The notes under the pieces are model-generated. The model saw only the letters and a list, made by a program, of their open reading frames with translations, searched no databases and was not told where the DNA came from. A stretch of DNA of 64,000 bases from JACDAN01 sp963827705 (GTDB lineage Bacteria; Actinomycetota; Thermoleophilia; Gaiellales; Gaiellaceae), in assembly GCA_963827705.1 (NCBI GenBank), contig CAWHBN010000022.1, forward strand, positions 62,001 to 126,000. The letters run 5' to 3'. The translations under genes and the position numbers were made by a program. The first letter of the stretch is position 1. Every line of letters starts with the position of its first letter. This document shows positions 41,184 through 50,382 of the stretch, piece after piece.

Positions 41184-41630
41184 TCAGACCTCCTCCTTGG
41201 TCTTCTCCAGCAGCCGGACCTCGCGGACGACCATGGAGTCGTCCACCGCCTTCGCCATGTCGTAGATCGTGAGCGCCGCGACCGAGGCGGCGACGAGCGC
41301 TTCCATCTCGACTCCCGTCTGCGCCGTCGTCTCGACCACGGTTGTGATCTCCGCACCGTTCTCAGCGATGGCAACATGGACGTCGATCGCCGTGAGCGGC
41401 AGTGGATGGCAGAGCGGGACCAGGTCGCTCGTCCGCTTCGCGGCCATGATTCCCGCCACCTGGGCGGTCGTGAGCGCGTCACCTTTCGGCAGCTCCGCGA
41501 GCTTCGAAGCGGTCTCGGGCCTCATCTCGACGAGCGCCCGTGCGCGTGCGCGCCGCCGCGACTGCGGCTTGGCGCCGACATCCACCATCTGGACTCCGCC
41601 GGACTCGTCGATGTGAGAGAGGTCGCTCAC
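41184..41630 (-). CDS. moaC: cyclic pyranopterin monophosphate synthase
   Basis: 148 residues. GGVQMVDVGAKPQSRRRA, AGIMAAKRTSDLVPLCHPLP, GVEMEALVAASVAALTIYDM and MAKAVDDSMVV are all conserved family blocks, with the active-site Lys and His pair intact. Second step of molybdenum cofactor synthesis. GTG start at 41630 is fixed by the GTGA overlap with the otsA stop; the longer frame is a shadow of otsA. Confidence 0.95.
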   Translation of the reverse strand: MSDLSHIDESGGVQMVDVGAKPQSRRRARARALVEMRPETASKLAELPKGDALTTAQVAGIMAAKRTSDLVPLCHPLPLTAIDVHVAIAENGAEITTVVETTAQTGVEMEALVAASVAALTIYDMAKAVDDSMVVREVRLLEKTKEEV

Positions 41631-43099
41631 GGACGCGCCGGCGCGACGGTGGCGTCGAGATCTGCGAGCTGGCCCTCGACCCACTCGGCAAGGTCGTGCT
41701 CGCGGACGTGGGCCTGGAGCGCGCGACTTCGGGCGGCTCGCTCGTCCGCCGGCATCTCGAGCGCCGCGTGGATCGCATCGGCCTGGCCCGCGATGTCGAA
41801 GGGGTTGACCGAAAGGGCCCACTCGCTGAGCTCCTCGTGGGCGCCTGCGTTCTCGGACAGCACCAGCACGCCGTCCCGCTCGTTGACGAGCGGCGCCTCC
41901 TTCGCGACGAGGTTCAGCCCGTCGAAGATCGCGTTGACGAGCAGCACGTCGTACTGCTTGTACGCGGCCACGGACCCGAGGAAATCGTCCGCGATCCGAA
42001 GGTCGATCGGCATCCAGCCCTCCCGCTGGAAGCGATCGTTGACGACGCGGGCAGTTCGCTGGATCGCCCCGAGGTACTCGGCGTACTCCGGGATGTCCTG
42101 TCGGCTCGGGTCGAGGAGGGCGAGCATCCCCACCCGCCCGTGGTACTCGGGATGGTCGGTCAGGAACCGCTCGAATGCCCGGAAGCCGCGGACGACGTTC
42201 TTCGACGGGTCGGTCCGGTCGACCCGGAGGACGAGCCGCTCGGGCCGCCCGGCGGCGAGCTCCGCTTCTCGCTCGCGAATCGCGTCGCTGCCTGCGAGCT
42301 CGTCGAACTCTCCCGGGTCGACGGAGATCGGACGGCTCGTCGCGTGAATCCTGCGGTCGTCGTACTCGGCGGTGCAGTCCACGAAGTCGCACTCCGCCCC
42401 GAGGATGTCCGCGCAGGAGTGCAGGAAGTTGCGACGCCAGTGATCGGTGTGAAAGCCGACGACGTCGTTCGCGAGGAGCCCGTCGTGGAGCGCGCGGCGG
42501 ATCGCCTCGGGGAGAACCCGCCAGTAGTCAGGCTCCGGCCACGGGATATGCACGAAGTGCGAGAGCGCGGCATCGGGTACGCGCGATCGCACGAACCTCG
42601 GCGCCAGGTACAGGTGGTAGTCATGGAAGAAGACCGGCGAGCCGGGCTCCGCCTCGAGCTCCGCCACGACGGCCTCCGCAAAGCCGGCGTTCACCGTGAC
42701 GTACCCCTCCTCCCACGCGTGGTGCAGGCCCCGATCGATGTTCGGCGCCTGGGCGAAGTTCCAGAGGTAGTGCTGAAGAAACCAGAGGGTGGGGTTGGCG
42801 ACGACGTTGTAGAACCAGTCGTAGGCGGTGGGCTCGTGCGCGACGAGCTTCAGCCGGTACGACGAGCCGTCGCGGGCGGTCTCGTCGATCGCGTCGCCGT
42901 CCGCCTCCTCGGCAACACGCTGATCCTCGTCCGTCATGGCACTCGCGATCCAGGTGACGTCGTGCATGGCGACCAGGCTGCGCAGCGCCGTCACGAGTCC
43001 CCCGCCGCCCCGTCTTGCGACACGCCCGCCGTCTGCATCGCGATCGAAGGTCACGGGGCCGCGGTTGGAGACGACGATCAACTTCCGTCGAGCGCCCAT
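41627..43099 (-). CDS. otsA: trehalose-6-phosphate synthase (GT20)
   Basis: 490 residues. IVVSNRGPVTFDRD, GGGLVTALRSLV, FHDYHLYLAPRFVR, HFVHIPWPEPDYWRVLP, VDRTDPSKNVVRGFRAFERF and SENAGAHEELSEWAL cover both Rossmann halves and the UDP-glucose site. Joins a nucleotide glucose to glucose-6-phosphate; a close relative, glucosylglycerol-phosphate synthase, cannot be fully excluded. No otsB phosphatase adjoins. Follows treT by 43 bp. Confidence 0.9.
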   Translation of the reverse strand: MGARRKLIVVSNRGPVTFDRDADGGRVARRGGGGLVTALRSLVAMHDVTWIASAMTDEDQRVAEEADGDAIDETARDGSSYRLKLVAHEPTAYDWFYNVVANPTLWFLQHYLWNFAQAPNIDRGLHHAWEEGYVTVNAGFAEAVVAELEAEPGSPVFFHDYHLYLAPRFVRSRVPDAALSHFVHIPWPEPDYWRVLPEAIRRALHDGLLANDVVGFHTDHWRRNFLHSCADILGAECDFVDCTAEYDDRRIHATSRPISVDPGEFDELAGSDAIREREAELAAGRPERLVLRVDRTDPSKNVVRGFRAFERFLTDHPEYHGRVGMLALLDPSRQDIPEYAEYLGAIQRTARVVNDRFQREGWMPIDLRIADDFLGSVAAYKQYDVLLVNAIFDGLNLVAKEAPLVNERDGVLVLSENAGAHEELSEWALSVNPFDIAGQADAIHAALEMPADERAARSRALQAHVREHDLAEWVEGQLADLDATVAPARP

Positions 43100-43142
43100 C
43101 GCAGGGACCCTACCCGAGCAGTTTTTCGCGACCGCCCGAGGG

Positions 43143-44429
43143 TCAGGCGGCTTCGGCCGAGGCCGTCACCAGCTTGGTCTCGCCCGTGTCGTTGCCGTCG
43201 AGCAGGTTGAAGAGCGCAAGCCAGTCGCGCAGAAGCCGCGGCGTCAGGAAGTGCTGGCGCACGTACTCCTTCCCCCGGATCCCGCGGTTCCGCGCCTCTG
43301 CGGGGTCGGCGAGGATCTCCAGGCACGCGGCGGCACACTCCTCGACGGAGTCCACGAGCCAGCCGGTCTCGCCGTCCTGAATCTGGCTCGGAATCCCGCC
43401 GACACGCCCCGCGACCGTCGGCCGGCCCTTCCACAGGCCCTCTGTCACCGTCAGGCCGAAACCCTCGCGGATCGACTTCTGCAGCACTGCCGCCGAGTAC
43501 ACCTGGAAGGCGTTGACCTCCACCGAGCCGATGTTGTTCAGGTTCGAGAGGATGAAGATGTCGGGGTCGCCCGCGGCGTGCTCGACGGTTTGGTTGTAGA
43601 AGTCCCAGCCCTCGGGGTCGTCGTGCGCCATCGAGCCGACCAGGCCGAGCTGCAGACCAGGGTGCCTCTCGCGCACGATCCGAAAAGCGTCGATCACACC
43701 GAGCGGGTCCTTCCACGGATCGAATCGTGAGACCTGCGTCAGCAGCGGTCGCTGCACGTCGATCCCGAACTGATCCACGATGTAGGCGGCATCCTCGGCC
43801 GAGAGCGCGATGTTCTTCGGGGCCAGCGGGTCGATCGCCGGCGGCCAGATGAACGCCTCCGGGAGGTCACCGGAGCGCGGCACGTACTGGGGCATGTGGA
43901 AGATCGCGGCGTCGTAGCGCGCGAGCGAGGGGAGCAGCACGTCGAGAACGCTCTCGTTCGGCGTGGACAAGTCGATGTGGCAGCGCCAGACCCACAGCGC
44001 TTCCGAGTTCGGGAAGTGGTCGATCATCGCCGCGGGCTGTGGGTCGTGGACGATGACGATGTCGTACTCGGAGTCGTCGAACTCGTCTGCGTTGATTGTG
44101 TTGTAGCGCTGGAAGATCCGCACGTCCTCGTCGGTCAAACCCTGCGGATTCCCCTGGAGCGCGTTGTGGATCTTCTTCGTGACGTCGAAGAACTCGTCCT
44201 GACCCTTGATGATGCGCCAGTCCGTCTCGAGCCCCCCGCTCTTCATCAAGGGGATCAGCGTGTAGTTGATCTCTGCAACGCCACCGCCGAAGGCCGTGGC
44301 CGAGAGGTGGCAGACCCGCTTGCCCTCGAGCGGCCCGGCGAGGCGCTGGATCTCCGCCATCAGACCGCGGCCGCTGATGGTCGCGTAGTCCGTGAGCAGT
44401 TTCGTTCCGACGTTGACGATCGGGAGCAT
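43143..44429 (-). CDS. treT: trehalose glycosyltransferring synthase (TreT-type GT4)
   Basis: 428 residues. LEGKRVCHLSATAFGGGVAE, WRIIKGQDEFFDVTKKIHNA, WRCHIDLSTPN, LLTQVSRFDPWKDPLGVIDA and the ESREG-like KSIREGFGLTVTEGLWKGRP match TreT, which makes trehalose from a nucleotide glucose and glucose. Together with otsA next door this gives two routes to trehalose. ATG start 50 bp after the RsbW-like stop. Confidence 0.87.
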   Translation of the reverse strand: MLPIVNVGTKLLTDYATISGRGLMAEIQRLAGPLEGKRVCHLSATAFGGGVAEINYTLIPLMKSGGLETDWRIIKGQDEFFDVTKKIHNALQGNPQGLTDEDVRIFQRYNTINADEFDDSEYDIVIVHDPQPAAMIDHFPNSEALWVWRCHIDLSTPNESVLDVLLPSLARYDAAIFHMPQYVPRSGDLPEAFIWPPAIDPLAPKNIALSAEDAAYIVDQFGIDVQRPLLTQVSRFDPWKDPLGVIDAFRIVRERHPGLQLGLVGSMAHDDPEGWDFYNQTVEHAAGDPDIFILSNLNNIGSVEVNAFQVYSAAVLQKSIREGFGLTVTEGLWKGRPTVAGRVGGIPSQIQDGETGWLVDSVEECAAACLEILADPAEARNRGIRGKEYVRQHFLTPRLLRDWLALFNLLDGNDTGETKLVTASAEAA

Positions 44430-44478
44430 GTTCAGACGTCCGGGCTCTGCCGGGGCTGGGTTCCTGCGGGGGTGCTGG

Positions 44479-44922
44479 CTATGCCTGGATGAACTTTACG
44501 AGCCTGAGCCGAGATCCCTGCCCACTATCTCCCGGTCCGAGCTCGAGCTCGTCCGCGAGCTCACGAATGATCGCGATCCCGAGACCACCTTCGTTGAGCC
44601 CGTCCTCGCCGACGAGCGTCGGCTCGGGGACCGAGAACCCAGGGCCGTCGTCGCATACCTCGACGACGAGCCGATCGGGATGGAGCTCGTAGACCACTTC
44701 GACGGAGCCGTCCCGATCGCCGTAGGCGTGGCGGATCGAGTTGGAGCACGCCTCGGTCACGGCGAGCTTGAGGTCGCCCAGCGTCTCGTCAGAAAGCTCA
44801 CGCGACTGGGAGAGCCCGCTCAGCGCAAGCCGCACCAGAGTGATGTATTCCGCCTTGGCAGGGATCGTCAGGCGGACGGTGGGAGCGCCTCCATTCGTGG
44901 AAGAGGTTGTTGGGGTTCCCAT
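44479..44922 (-). CDS. RsbW-like anti-sigma factor/serine kinase (GHKL ATPase)
   Basis: 147 residues. HATPase fold of the anti-sigma kind: RLTIPAKAEYITLVRLALSG, KLAVTEACSNSIRHAYGD (N box), CDDGPGF and NEGGLGIAIIRELAD. No sigma factor or anti-anti-sigma gene adjoins. ATG 44922 is used; a GTG at 44949 adds nine residues. It may regulate a sigma factor elsewhere, or feed the trehalose genes below it. Confidence 0.87.
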   Translation of the reverse strand: MGTPTTSSTNGGAPTVRLTIPAKAEYITLVRLALSGLSQSRELSDETLGDLKLAVTEACSNSIRHAYGDRDGSVEVVYELHPDRLVVEVCDDGPGFSVPEPTLVGEDGLNEGGLGIAIIRELADELELGPGDSGQGSRLRLVKFIQA

Positions 44923-45005
44923 GAATTCGGAAGGTTCTAGCAGGTTCACCGGAAGGGATCCCGGCTGATTCCACTATTCCAACACGCGAGCAAACCCAAA
45001 CACCG

Positions 45006-46229
45006 CTACTCCTCGACTCGGGGACGCCGTGGCCGCTCTCCGAGCCTCACGGGGACGACCATCCTCCGTCCGTCGCGCAGGACCGTGAACCGGACGACCT
45101 GCCCGGGCGCAAGACGCTCGCTGACGACGCGGACGAGGTCATCGGCACTCTGGACGTCTCTGTCGTCAATCTTGACAACGACGTCGCCGCCGAGGCGGAC
45201 GCGGAAGCCGTTCAGCATCCTCCGCTCGTTCCCCCCGCGTAGGCCGGCATCCTCGCCGGGGCTCTCCGGGACGACGGTCGCAATCACCGCCCCGCGCTGC
45301 ACCGGGTACCCGAAGCGCTTCGCGATCGTCGGCGTCAGATCCTCTGCGTTGATACCGACGTAGGCGTACGCGACCCGGCCGTTGCGGACAAGCTGGCGGA
45401 ACGAGCGCTTGGCTGCGTTGATCGGGATGGCGAAGCCGACGCCCTCTGACTGCCCTGAATCGCTTCGGATCTGCGCGTTGATCCCGATGACGCGACCGCG
45501 CGCGTCGAACAACGGGCCTCCCGAGTTCCCGTGCGTGATCGGCGCGTCCGTCTGAATTGCGTCGCCGACGTTGTAGCCGGACGTCAGCGAGCTGATCGAG
45601 CGCCCCGTCGCCGACACGACACCGACCGAGAGCGAGCTCTCATTGCCGAAAGGGCTGCCGAGGGCGGCAACGGGCTCGCCGACGACAACCCGGCTGGAAT
45701 CCCCGAGCGGCACCGGATCGAGGGCATGCCCATCGGGATCGACCTTGAGGACGGCCACGTCGTCGAAGACGTCCCACCCGAGCACCGCCGCCTCGACGCG
45801 GTCGCCGTCACGGAAGCCCACATACACGCGGTCCGCCTCCTCCGGCTCGCCCGTCTCGTCTGGCCCCGCCGTCGTCACGACGTGCGCGCTCGTCAGGATG
45901 TAGCCCTCCCGCGAGACGACGAAGCCCGAGCCCTGTGCGGCATGCTCGGCGGCGGGCCGGTCGTCGAATTGCGCGTAGATCGTGACCACTCCTCCGCTGC
46001 GCGACTCGTAGATCGATGCCGGATCGAAAACGTTCCCGGCCAGCGGCTTGGCCGTGCTGTCGGGACGCGCAATCTCCCGCTCCACCGGCAGCGCCGCGCC
46101 GGAGCCACTCACGAAAACGGTCTCGGTCGTACCGTCGAGCAAGCCCGTCCGGTCGGCTGCGACGACGGCGAGCAAGCCGCCGACCACGGCTGCGACGATC
46201 ACGATGGCTGCAAGAGCGGGAGGGCGCAC
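45006..46229 (-). CDS. HtrA/DegP-like S1C serine protease with PDZ domain
   Basis: 407 residues. One N-terminal helix (LAAIVIVAAVVGGLLAVVA), linker, trypsin-like domain with His116 (TSAHVV), Asp157 (FDDVAVLKV) and Ser236 (HGNSGGPL), and one PDZ domain from about 300. Membrane-tethered quality-control protease. GTG start. Lies after the histidine kinase on the same strand with 78 bp between, separated by two hairpins. Confidence 0.92.
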   Translation of the reverse strand: MRPPALAAIVIVAAVVGGLLAVVAADRTGLLDGTTETVFVSGSGAALPVEREIARPDSTAKPLAGNVFDPASIYESRSGGVVTIYAQFDDRPAAEHAAQGSGFVVSREGYILTSAHVVTTAGPDETGEPEEADRVYVGFRDGDRVEAAVLGWDVFDDVAVLKVDPDGHALDPVPLGDSSRVVVGEPVAALGSPFGNESSLSVGVVSATGRSISSLTSGYNVGDAIQTDAPITHGNSGGPLFDARGRVIGINAQIRSDSGQSEGVGFAIPINAAKRSFRQLVRNGRVAYAYVGINAEDLTPTIAKRFGYPVQRGAVIATVVPESPGEDAGLRGGNERRMLNGFRVRLGGDVVVKIDDRDVQSADDLVRVVSERLAPGQVVRFTVLRDGRRMVVPVRLGERPRRPRVEE

Positions 46230-46269
46230 GCGTTTCTCACTGTAGCCACGTGGTTCCGCGTGCCTACCC

Positions 46270-46308
46270 CCGTTTGCACGTGGAAACGGCTGGAGGGCTT
46301 GGCCCTCC
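46270..46308 (-). terminator. two hairpins after the second histidine kinase gene
   Basis: GGAGGGC-TTG-GCCCTCC (46292-46308) sits directly on the kinase stop codon, and CCGTTT/AAACGG (46270-46289) follows on the minus strand. Neither is followed by a clear T-run. They probably end or weaken transcription before the protease gene. Confidence 0.45.
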
Positions 46309-47735
46309 TACGAACGAGCGAGCGCGGGCTCGGGCTCCTCGACGGTCACCTGGCTTCTCGGCAGTTTCAACGTGAAAACGGTGCGACCAGGGCGAGAATC
46401 GAGCACGATTTCGCCGCCCATCACGCCTGCCAGCTCCCGAGCGATCGCGAGTCCGAGGCCCGAGCCCGAGCTGACGGCGCCGCCGACTCGGTAAAAGCGC
46501 TCGAACACCTGCTGCTGGTCGTCAGGCGGGATGCCCGGCCCGGTGTCCTCAACACGAAGCTCGACGCCGTCGTCGGTCGTGGCCGTGGACAGGCGGATCT
46601 CCGTTCCGGGCGGCGTGTGGAGAATCGCGTTCTCGACGAGGATTCGGCCGATCTGCCGAACCCGCTCCTCGTCCGCGAGCGCATTGGCAACGTGGTCGCC
46701 GTCTGCGTCGAGTTCGTGGTCCCGGCCGCGTCCGACCCCGCCGAACTCCGCCACCAGCGAGTGCGCGATGTCACCGAGATCGACAGGGGTCATTTCCACG
46801 TGCAAACGGCCCGCGTCGAGCCGGGAGAGGTCGAGGAGATCGGTCGCGAGCTTCGTGAGGCGCTCTACTTGGAGCCGCATCTCGGTGAGAAACTCGCGTC
46901 TCGTCGGCTCGTCCATGTCTTCGTCGGTCATGAGCTCGACGTGGCCGCCGAGCGCGAAGATGGGCGTTCGCAGCTCATGGGAGGCGTTGGCGATGAACTC
47001 GCGCCGCGCGCGCTCGAGTGTCGCGAGCTGCTCGCGCATGCGATCGAAAGCCCGGGCCAGCTCGCCGAGCTCGTCAGCGCTCGCATCCACTACGGGCTCG
47101 TCGAAGAGGCCGCCGGCGATCCGGTTCGCGGCGCGCTCGAGGCGGTGCACCCGCCGTGCGAAGATCCGCGCGAGGAGGATTCCCACGAGCGCCGCAGCGA
47201 GCAGGGCCAGGGCGCCGGCCGCGAGGAGACGCTCACGCACCAGCGAGACGGTGTCGAGGGCATCGTCGAGCGGGGCGGAGACGAGCAGGAAGTTGCTTTC
47301 TCCGTACGGAACTGCGACCTCGGCGACCTGCGAGCTCCCTTGGGTGACGATGCCGTTCGCCGTCCGGCGGCGCTCAGCCGCCCGCAGCGCGACCGGATCC
47401 TGCTCTTCAGAAGGGCTACCGGTCGGCCGTGAGTCGGCGATAGACGTCAGAAAAACCGGCGGGTTCTCGCTGAAATACGTGTAGATCCGGAGGCGCGCGC
47501 CACGAACCTGGCTTTCCGTGGCGACGAAATCCCGCAGAACGAAGTCCGCTTCGCGTGACTCCCTCGCAAAGTCGATCACGATCGCGTCCGCGGTCCGTTT
47601 GAGCTGCTCTATTCGCCCGTTGACAAGCTGGTTCTCCAGCGTCGGAACGACCGCGAGGTAGACGATCGCGAGGGCACCGGCTACGAGCGCAACGAGCGCA
47701 AGGCTGAGCTTGAGCCCGACGGTGCGAAACCGCAT
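46308..47735 (-). CDS. sensor histidine kinase (second system)
   Basis: 475 residues. Helix 8-32, extracytoplasmic sensor about 33-170, second helix about 171-190, HAMP, His254 in NASHELRTPIFALGGH, N box RILVENAILHTPPG, DTGPGIP and GSGLGLAIARELAG. Complete catalytic set. ATG start overlaps the response regulator stop by one base, so the two are coupled. The HtrA protease downstream is a likely target or effector, which would suit an envelope-stress system; that is inference. Confidence 0.92.
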   Translation of the reverse strand: MRFRTVGLKLSLALVALVAGALAIVYLAVVPTLENQLVNGRIEQLKRTADAIVIDFARESREADFVLRDFVATESQVRGARLRIYTYFSENPPVFLTSIADSRPTGSPSEEQDPVALRAAERRRTANGIVTQGSSQVAEVAVPYGESNFLLVSAPLDDALDTVSLVRERLLAAGALALLAAALVGILLARIFARRVHRLERAANRIAGGLFDEPVVDASADELGELARAFDRMREQLATLERARREFIANASHELRTPIFALGGHVELMTDEDMDEPTRREFLTEMRLQVERLTKLATDLLDLSRLDAGRLHVEMTPVDLGDIAHSLVAEFGGVGRGRDHELDADGDHVANALADEERVRQIGRILVENAILHTPPGTEIRLSTATTDDGVELRVEDTGPGIPPDDQQQVFERFYRVGGAVSSGSGLGLAIARELAGVMGGEIVLDSRPGRTVFTLKLPRSQVTVEEPEPALARS

Positions 47736-48436
47736 CAGGGATCCCGGAAGCGGTAACCCGCGCCGCGCACGGTCAGGATGAACTCGGGCTCGCTCGCGTC
47801 GTGCTCGAGCTTCTCGCGCAGGTGGCGGACATGAACGTCGATCGTGCGCGGCTCACGGTAGGCCGAATCGCCCCACAGCGCCTCGAGCAGTTGCCGCCGG
47901 CTGAAGACCCGACCTGGATTCGACGCGAGCGTGCGCAGGAGCTCGAACTCGACGTACGTCAGCTGCACGGCGGCCCCTCGGACCTCGACCGTCCGCCGGG
48001 CGGGGTCGACGAGCAATCCCTCCGCCTCGATCACCTCGCCGTCGTGCCGGTCCTGCTGCGGCGGCAGCGAGGCGCGGCGCAGCAACGCCCGCACGCGGCT
48101 CCTGAACTCGCGAATCGAGAACGGCTTCGTGATGTAGTCGTCGGCGCCGAGCTCGAGGCCGAGCACCTTGTCGAGCTCGTCGTCCCGGGCCGTGAGCATG
48201 ATGATCGGAACGGCGCTCTGGGCCCGGAGCCGCTTGCAGACCTCGAGCCCGTCGAGCTTGGGCAGCATCAGGTCGAGCACGACGAGGTCAACCGGCTCGG
48301 ACGAGAACCTCTCGAGCGCCTCCTCGCCGTCCTTGGCCGCCAGCACGCGGTATCCGTCGCGTTCCAGCGGATACGAGAGGAGCTTCTGAACGGAGTCCTC
48401 GTCGTCTACGAGGAGAATTGTCGAGGAGTCGGGCAC
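47735..48436 (-). CDS. OmpR/PhoB-family response regulator (second system)
   Basis: 233 residues. Receiver with Asp55 (LVVLDLMLPKLDG), acidic pair in LLVDDED, TARDDE and YITKPFS; winged helix with QLTYVEFELLRTLASNPG, RTIDVHVRHLREKLEHD and LTVRGAGYRFRDP. GTG 48436 chosen because the sequence before it is low-complexity and lies across the promoter of the divergent M28-like gene. Partner of the kinase downstream. Confidence 0.93.
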   Translation of the reverse strand: MPDSSTILLVDDEDSVQKLLSYPLERDGYRVLAAKDGEEALERFSSEPVDLVVLDLMLPKLDGLEVCKRLRAQSAVPIIMLTARDDELDKVLGLELGADDYITKPFSIREFRSRVRALLRRASLPPQQDRHDGEVIEAEGLLVDPARRTVEVRGAAVQLTYVEFELLRTLASNPGRVFSRRQLLEALWGDSAYREPRTIDVHVRHLREKLEHDASEPEFILTVRGAGYRFRDP

Positions 48437-48492
48437 GGGCGCATCGCCGCCGGGGAGCGCGGAGCCGGGGCCCTCCCTACTATAGCCTCGGC

Positions 48493-50382
48493 ATGCCGCC
48501 CTTCCGGCCCCCAACCTCGCGGAGGCGGCCGCGGCACGGCTCCCTCGAGCGGCCCGTGAACGCACGTGCTTACCGGGGCACCGCTCTGCTGGTCGCCATC
48601 CCGCTGCTGCTCACAGCGTTCACGATCGCGCGGCCCGAGAGCCTGCCCCCGCCGACCTTCCCGGCGGCCTTCGACGAGGTCGGCGCTACACAGTCCGCCC
48701 GCGAGCTTGCGACGCAGTTCCCGAACCGGACGCCGGGGTCGCCGACTGCGGCGGACGCTGCGGACTGGGTCGCCGAGCGGCTCGCCTCCTTCGGCTTCCG
48801 CGTGCAGCGCGACCGCTTCCAAGGCGATGTGCCGGACCAGGGGCAGGTGGAGCTCGAGAACGTGATCGCAGTCTCGCCGGGGCGCTCGCCCGACGTGCTC
48901 GTCGTGATGGCCCATCGGGACAACCGGGGCACCACCGGCCAGGGAGCGAACGACAACGCCTCCGGCACGGGGGTCCTCCTGGAGCTTGCCCGCGGCTACG
49001 GCCTGCGCGCGGCGCCCGGTCCCGGACAGGAGCGCGCCCCGGCCGGCCCGACGCACACCATCGTGCTCGTCTCGTCCGACGGGGGCGCGTACGGCGGCCT
49101 GGGAGCCGTGCGCTTCATCGAGACCTCGCCGTACCGAAGACGGATCTCGGCGGCCGTGAACCTGGTCGCGATCGGGGGAGACGACAGCGTGCGAATCGAG
49201 ATCGCCGCCGATCGACCCCGTTCCCCGGACGCAACGCTGGTCGAGACCGCGGCCGCGAGGATCATCCAGCGCACCGGAGGAGAGCCGAGGCGAACGAGCG
49301 CGGCGGGCCAGCTGATCGACCTGGCGTTCCCGTTCAGCTTCTACGAGCAGGCACCGCTCATCGGCGACGCGATCCCGGCGCTCAGCCTCACGACGGCGGG
49401 GCTGCGCCCGCCGGCGCCCGAGACGGACACGGTCGACGCGCTGAACGACGGGCGCATCGGCCAGATCGGCCGGACAGCTGAGGCGCTCCTCGGCTCGCTC
49501 GACGAGGGCGTGGCCCTGGCCCGCGACACGTCGACGTACCTCTACCTCGGAGGGCGAACCGTCCAGGGCTGGGCAGTGCAGCTCGTCCTGATCACGGCGC
49601 TCCTCCCGTTCCTACTCGCCGCCGTCGACCTCTTCGCCCGCTGCAGGCGGCGACGGATCCCGCTCGCGCCTGCACTGCGGAGCTTCAGGACGCGTCTCGC
49701 CTTCTGGCTGTGGGTCGGCCTGGTGTTCGGCTTCCTCGCGATTGTCGGTGCCTGGCCGCAAGTGGAGCTTCCCCCGCCGCCCGGCACAAGCCCGGCAGGC
49801 GACTGGCCGGCCGTGACGCTGACCATCTTCGCGGTGTTCGTCTTCGCGAGCTGGCTCGTCGGCCGGGAGCGCCTCCTGCCGCGGCGACCGGCCTCGCCGG
49901 AGGAGGAGCTCGCCGGCCAGACGACCGCGCTGCTCGTCCTCGCCGTGCTGGCCCTGCTGACCCTCGCGACGAACGCGTTCGCGCTGATCTTCCTGCTCCC
50001 GTCGCTCCACGCCTGGCTGTGGCTGCCGCAGGTGCGCCACGGCGCTCCCTGGGTGCGCGCCGGCGTGCTCGGTTTGGGCTTGCTTGGACCGGCGATCCTG
50101 CTGGGGTCGTTCGCGTGGCGATTCGAGCTGGGCTTCGACGCTCCGTGGTATGTGCTCGAGCTGGTCGCCATTGGCTACGTGCCGCTGCCGGCAATCGTGA
50201 TCGCCCTCGGCTGGTTCGCGGCCGCCGGGCAGCTCGCCGCGATCGCAACGGGCCGCTACGCGCCGTACCCGGAGGCCCGCGAGCGCCCGCCCCGCGGGCC
50301 GCTCCGGCAGCTCGTCGGCCGTCTCCTCGGCCTCGCGCTCGGCCGGAAGCCGACAGAGCTCAAGCGAGCCGTAGGTAGCTAA
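48493..50382 (+). CDS. M28-like peptidase-domain membrane protein with several metal ligands missing
   Basis: 629 residues. Helix near 30-45, an M28-type domain (about 60-340), then seven or so helices. The first metal motif is there (VVMAHRDNRGTTGQGANDNASGTG), but where the family has two glutamates (AEE) the text is SSDGGAYGGLGA, the later Asp of INLD is VNLVAIGG, and the C-terminal His of HTPxD is absent (APETDTVD). Probably not a working peptidase, or one with changed chemistry. ATG 48493 preferred over the open frame upstream. Its end overlaps the moeA end by 23 bases. Confidence 0.75.
   Translation: MPPFRPPTSRRRPRHGSLERPVNARAYRGTALLVAIPLLLTAFTIARPESLPPPTFPAAFDEVGATQSARELATQFPNRTPGSPTAADAADWVAERLASFGFRVQRDRFQGDVPDQGQVELENVIAVSPGRSPDVLVVMAHRDNRGTTGQGANDNASGTGVLLELARGYGLRAAPGPGQERAPAGPTHTIVLVSSDGGAYGGLGAVRFIETSPYRRRISAAVNLVAIGGDDSVRIEIAADRPRSPDATLVETAAARIIQRTGGEPRRTSAAGQLIDLAFPFSFYEQAPLIGDAIPALSLTTAGLRPPAPETDTVDALNDGRIGQIGRTAEALLGSLDEGVALARDTSTYLYLGGRTVQGWAVQLVLITALLPFLLAAVDLFARCRRRRIPLAPALRSFRTRLAFWLWVGLVFGFLAIVGAWPQVELPPPPGTSPAGDWPAVTLTIFAVFVFASWLVGRERLLPRRPASPEEELAGQTTALLVLAVLALLTLATNAFALIFLLPSLHAWLWLPQVRHGAPWVRAGVLGLGLLGPAILLGSFAWRFELGFDAPWYVLELVAIGYVPLPAIVIALGWFAAAGQLAAIATGRYAPYPEARERPPRGPLRQLVGRLLGLALGRKPTELKRAVGS

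Noticed and set aside
41184..42392. 402-residue minus-strand frame as a fused moaC
   Set aside because: Only the last 148 residues are MoaC; the rest is an out-of-frame reading of otsA, and a GTG start with GTGA overlap explains moaC alone.
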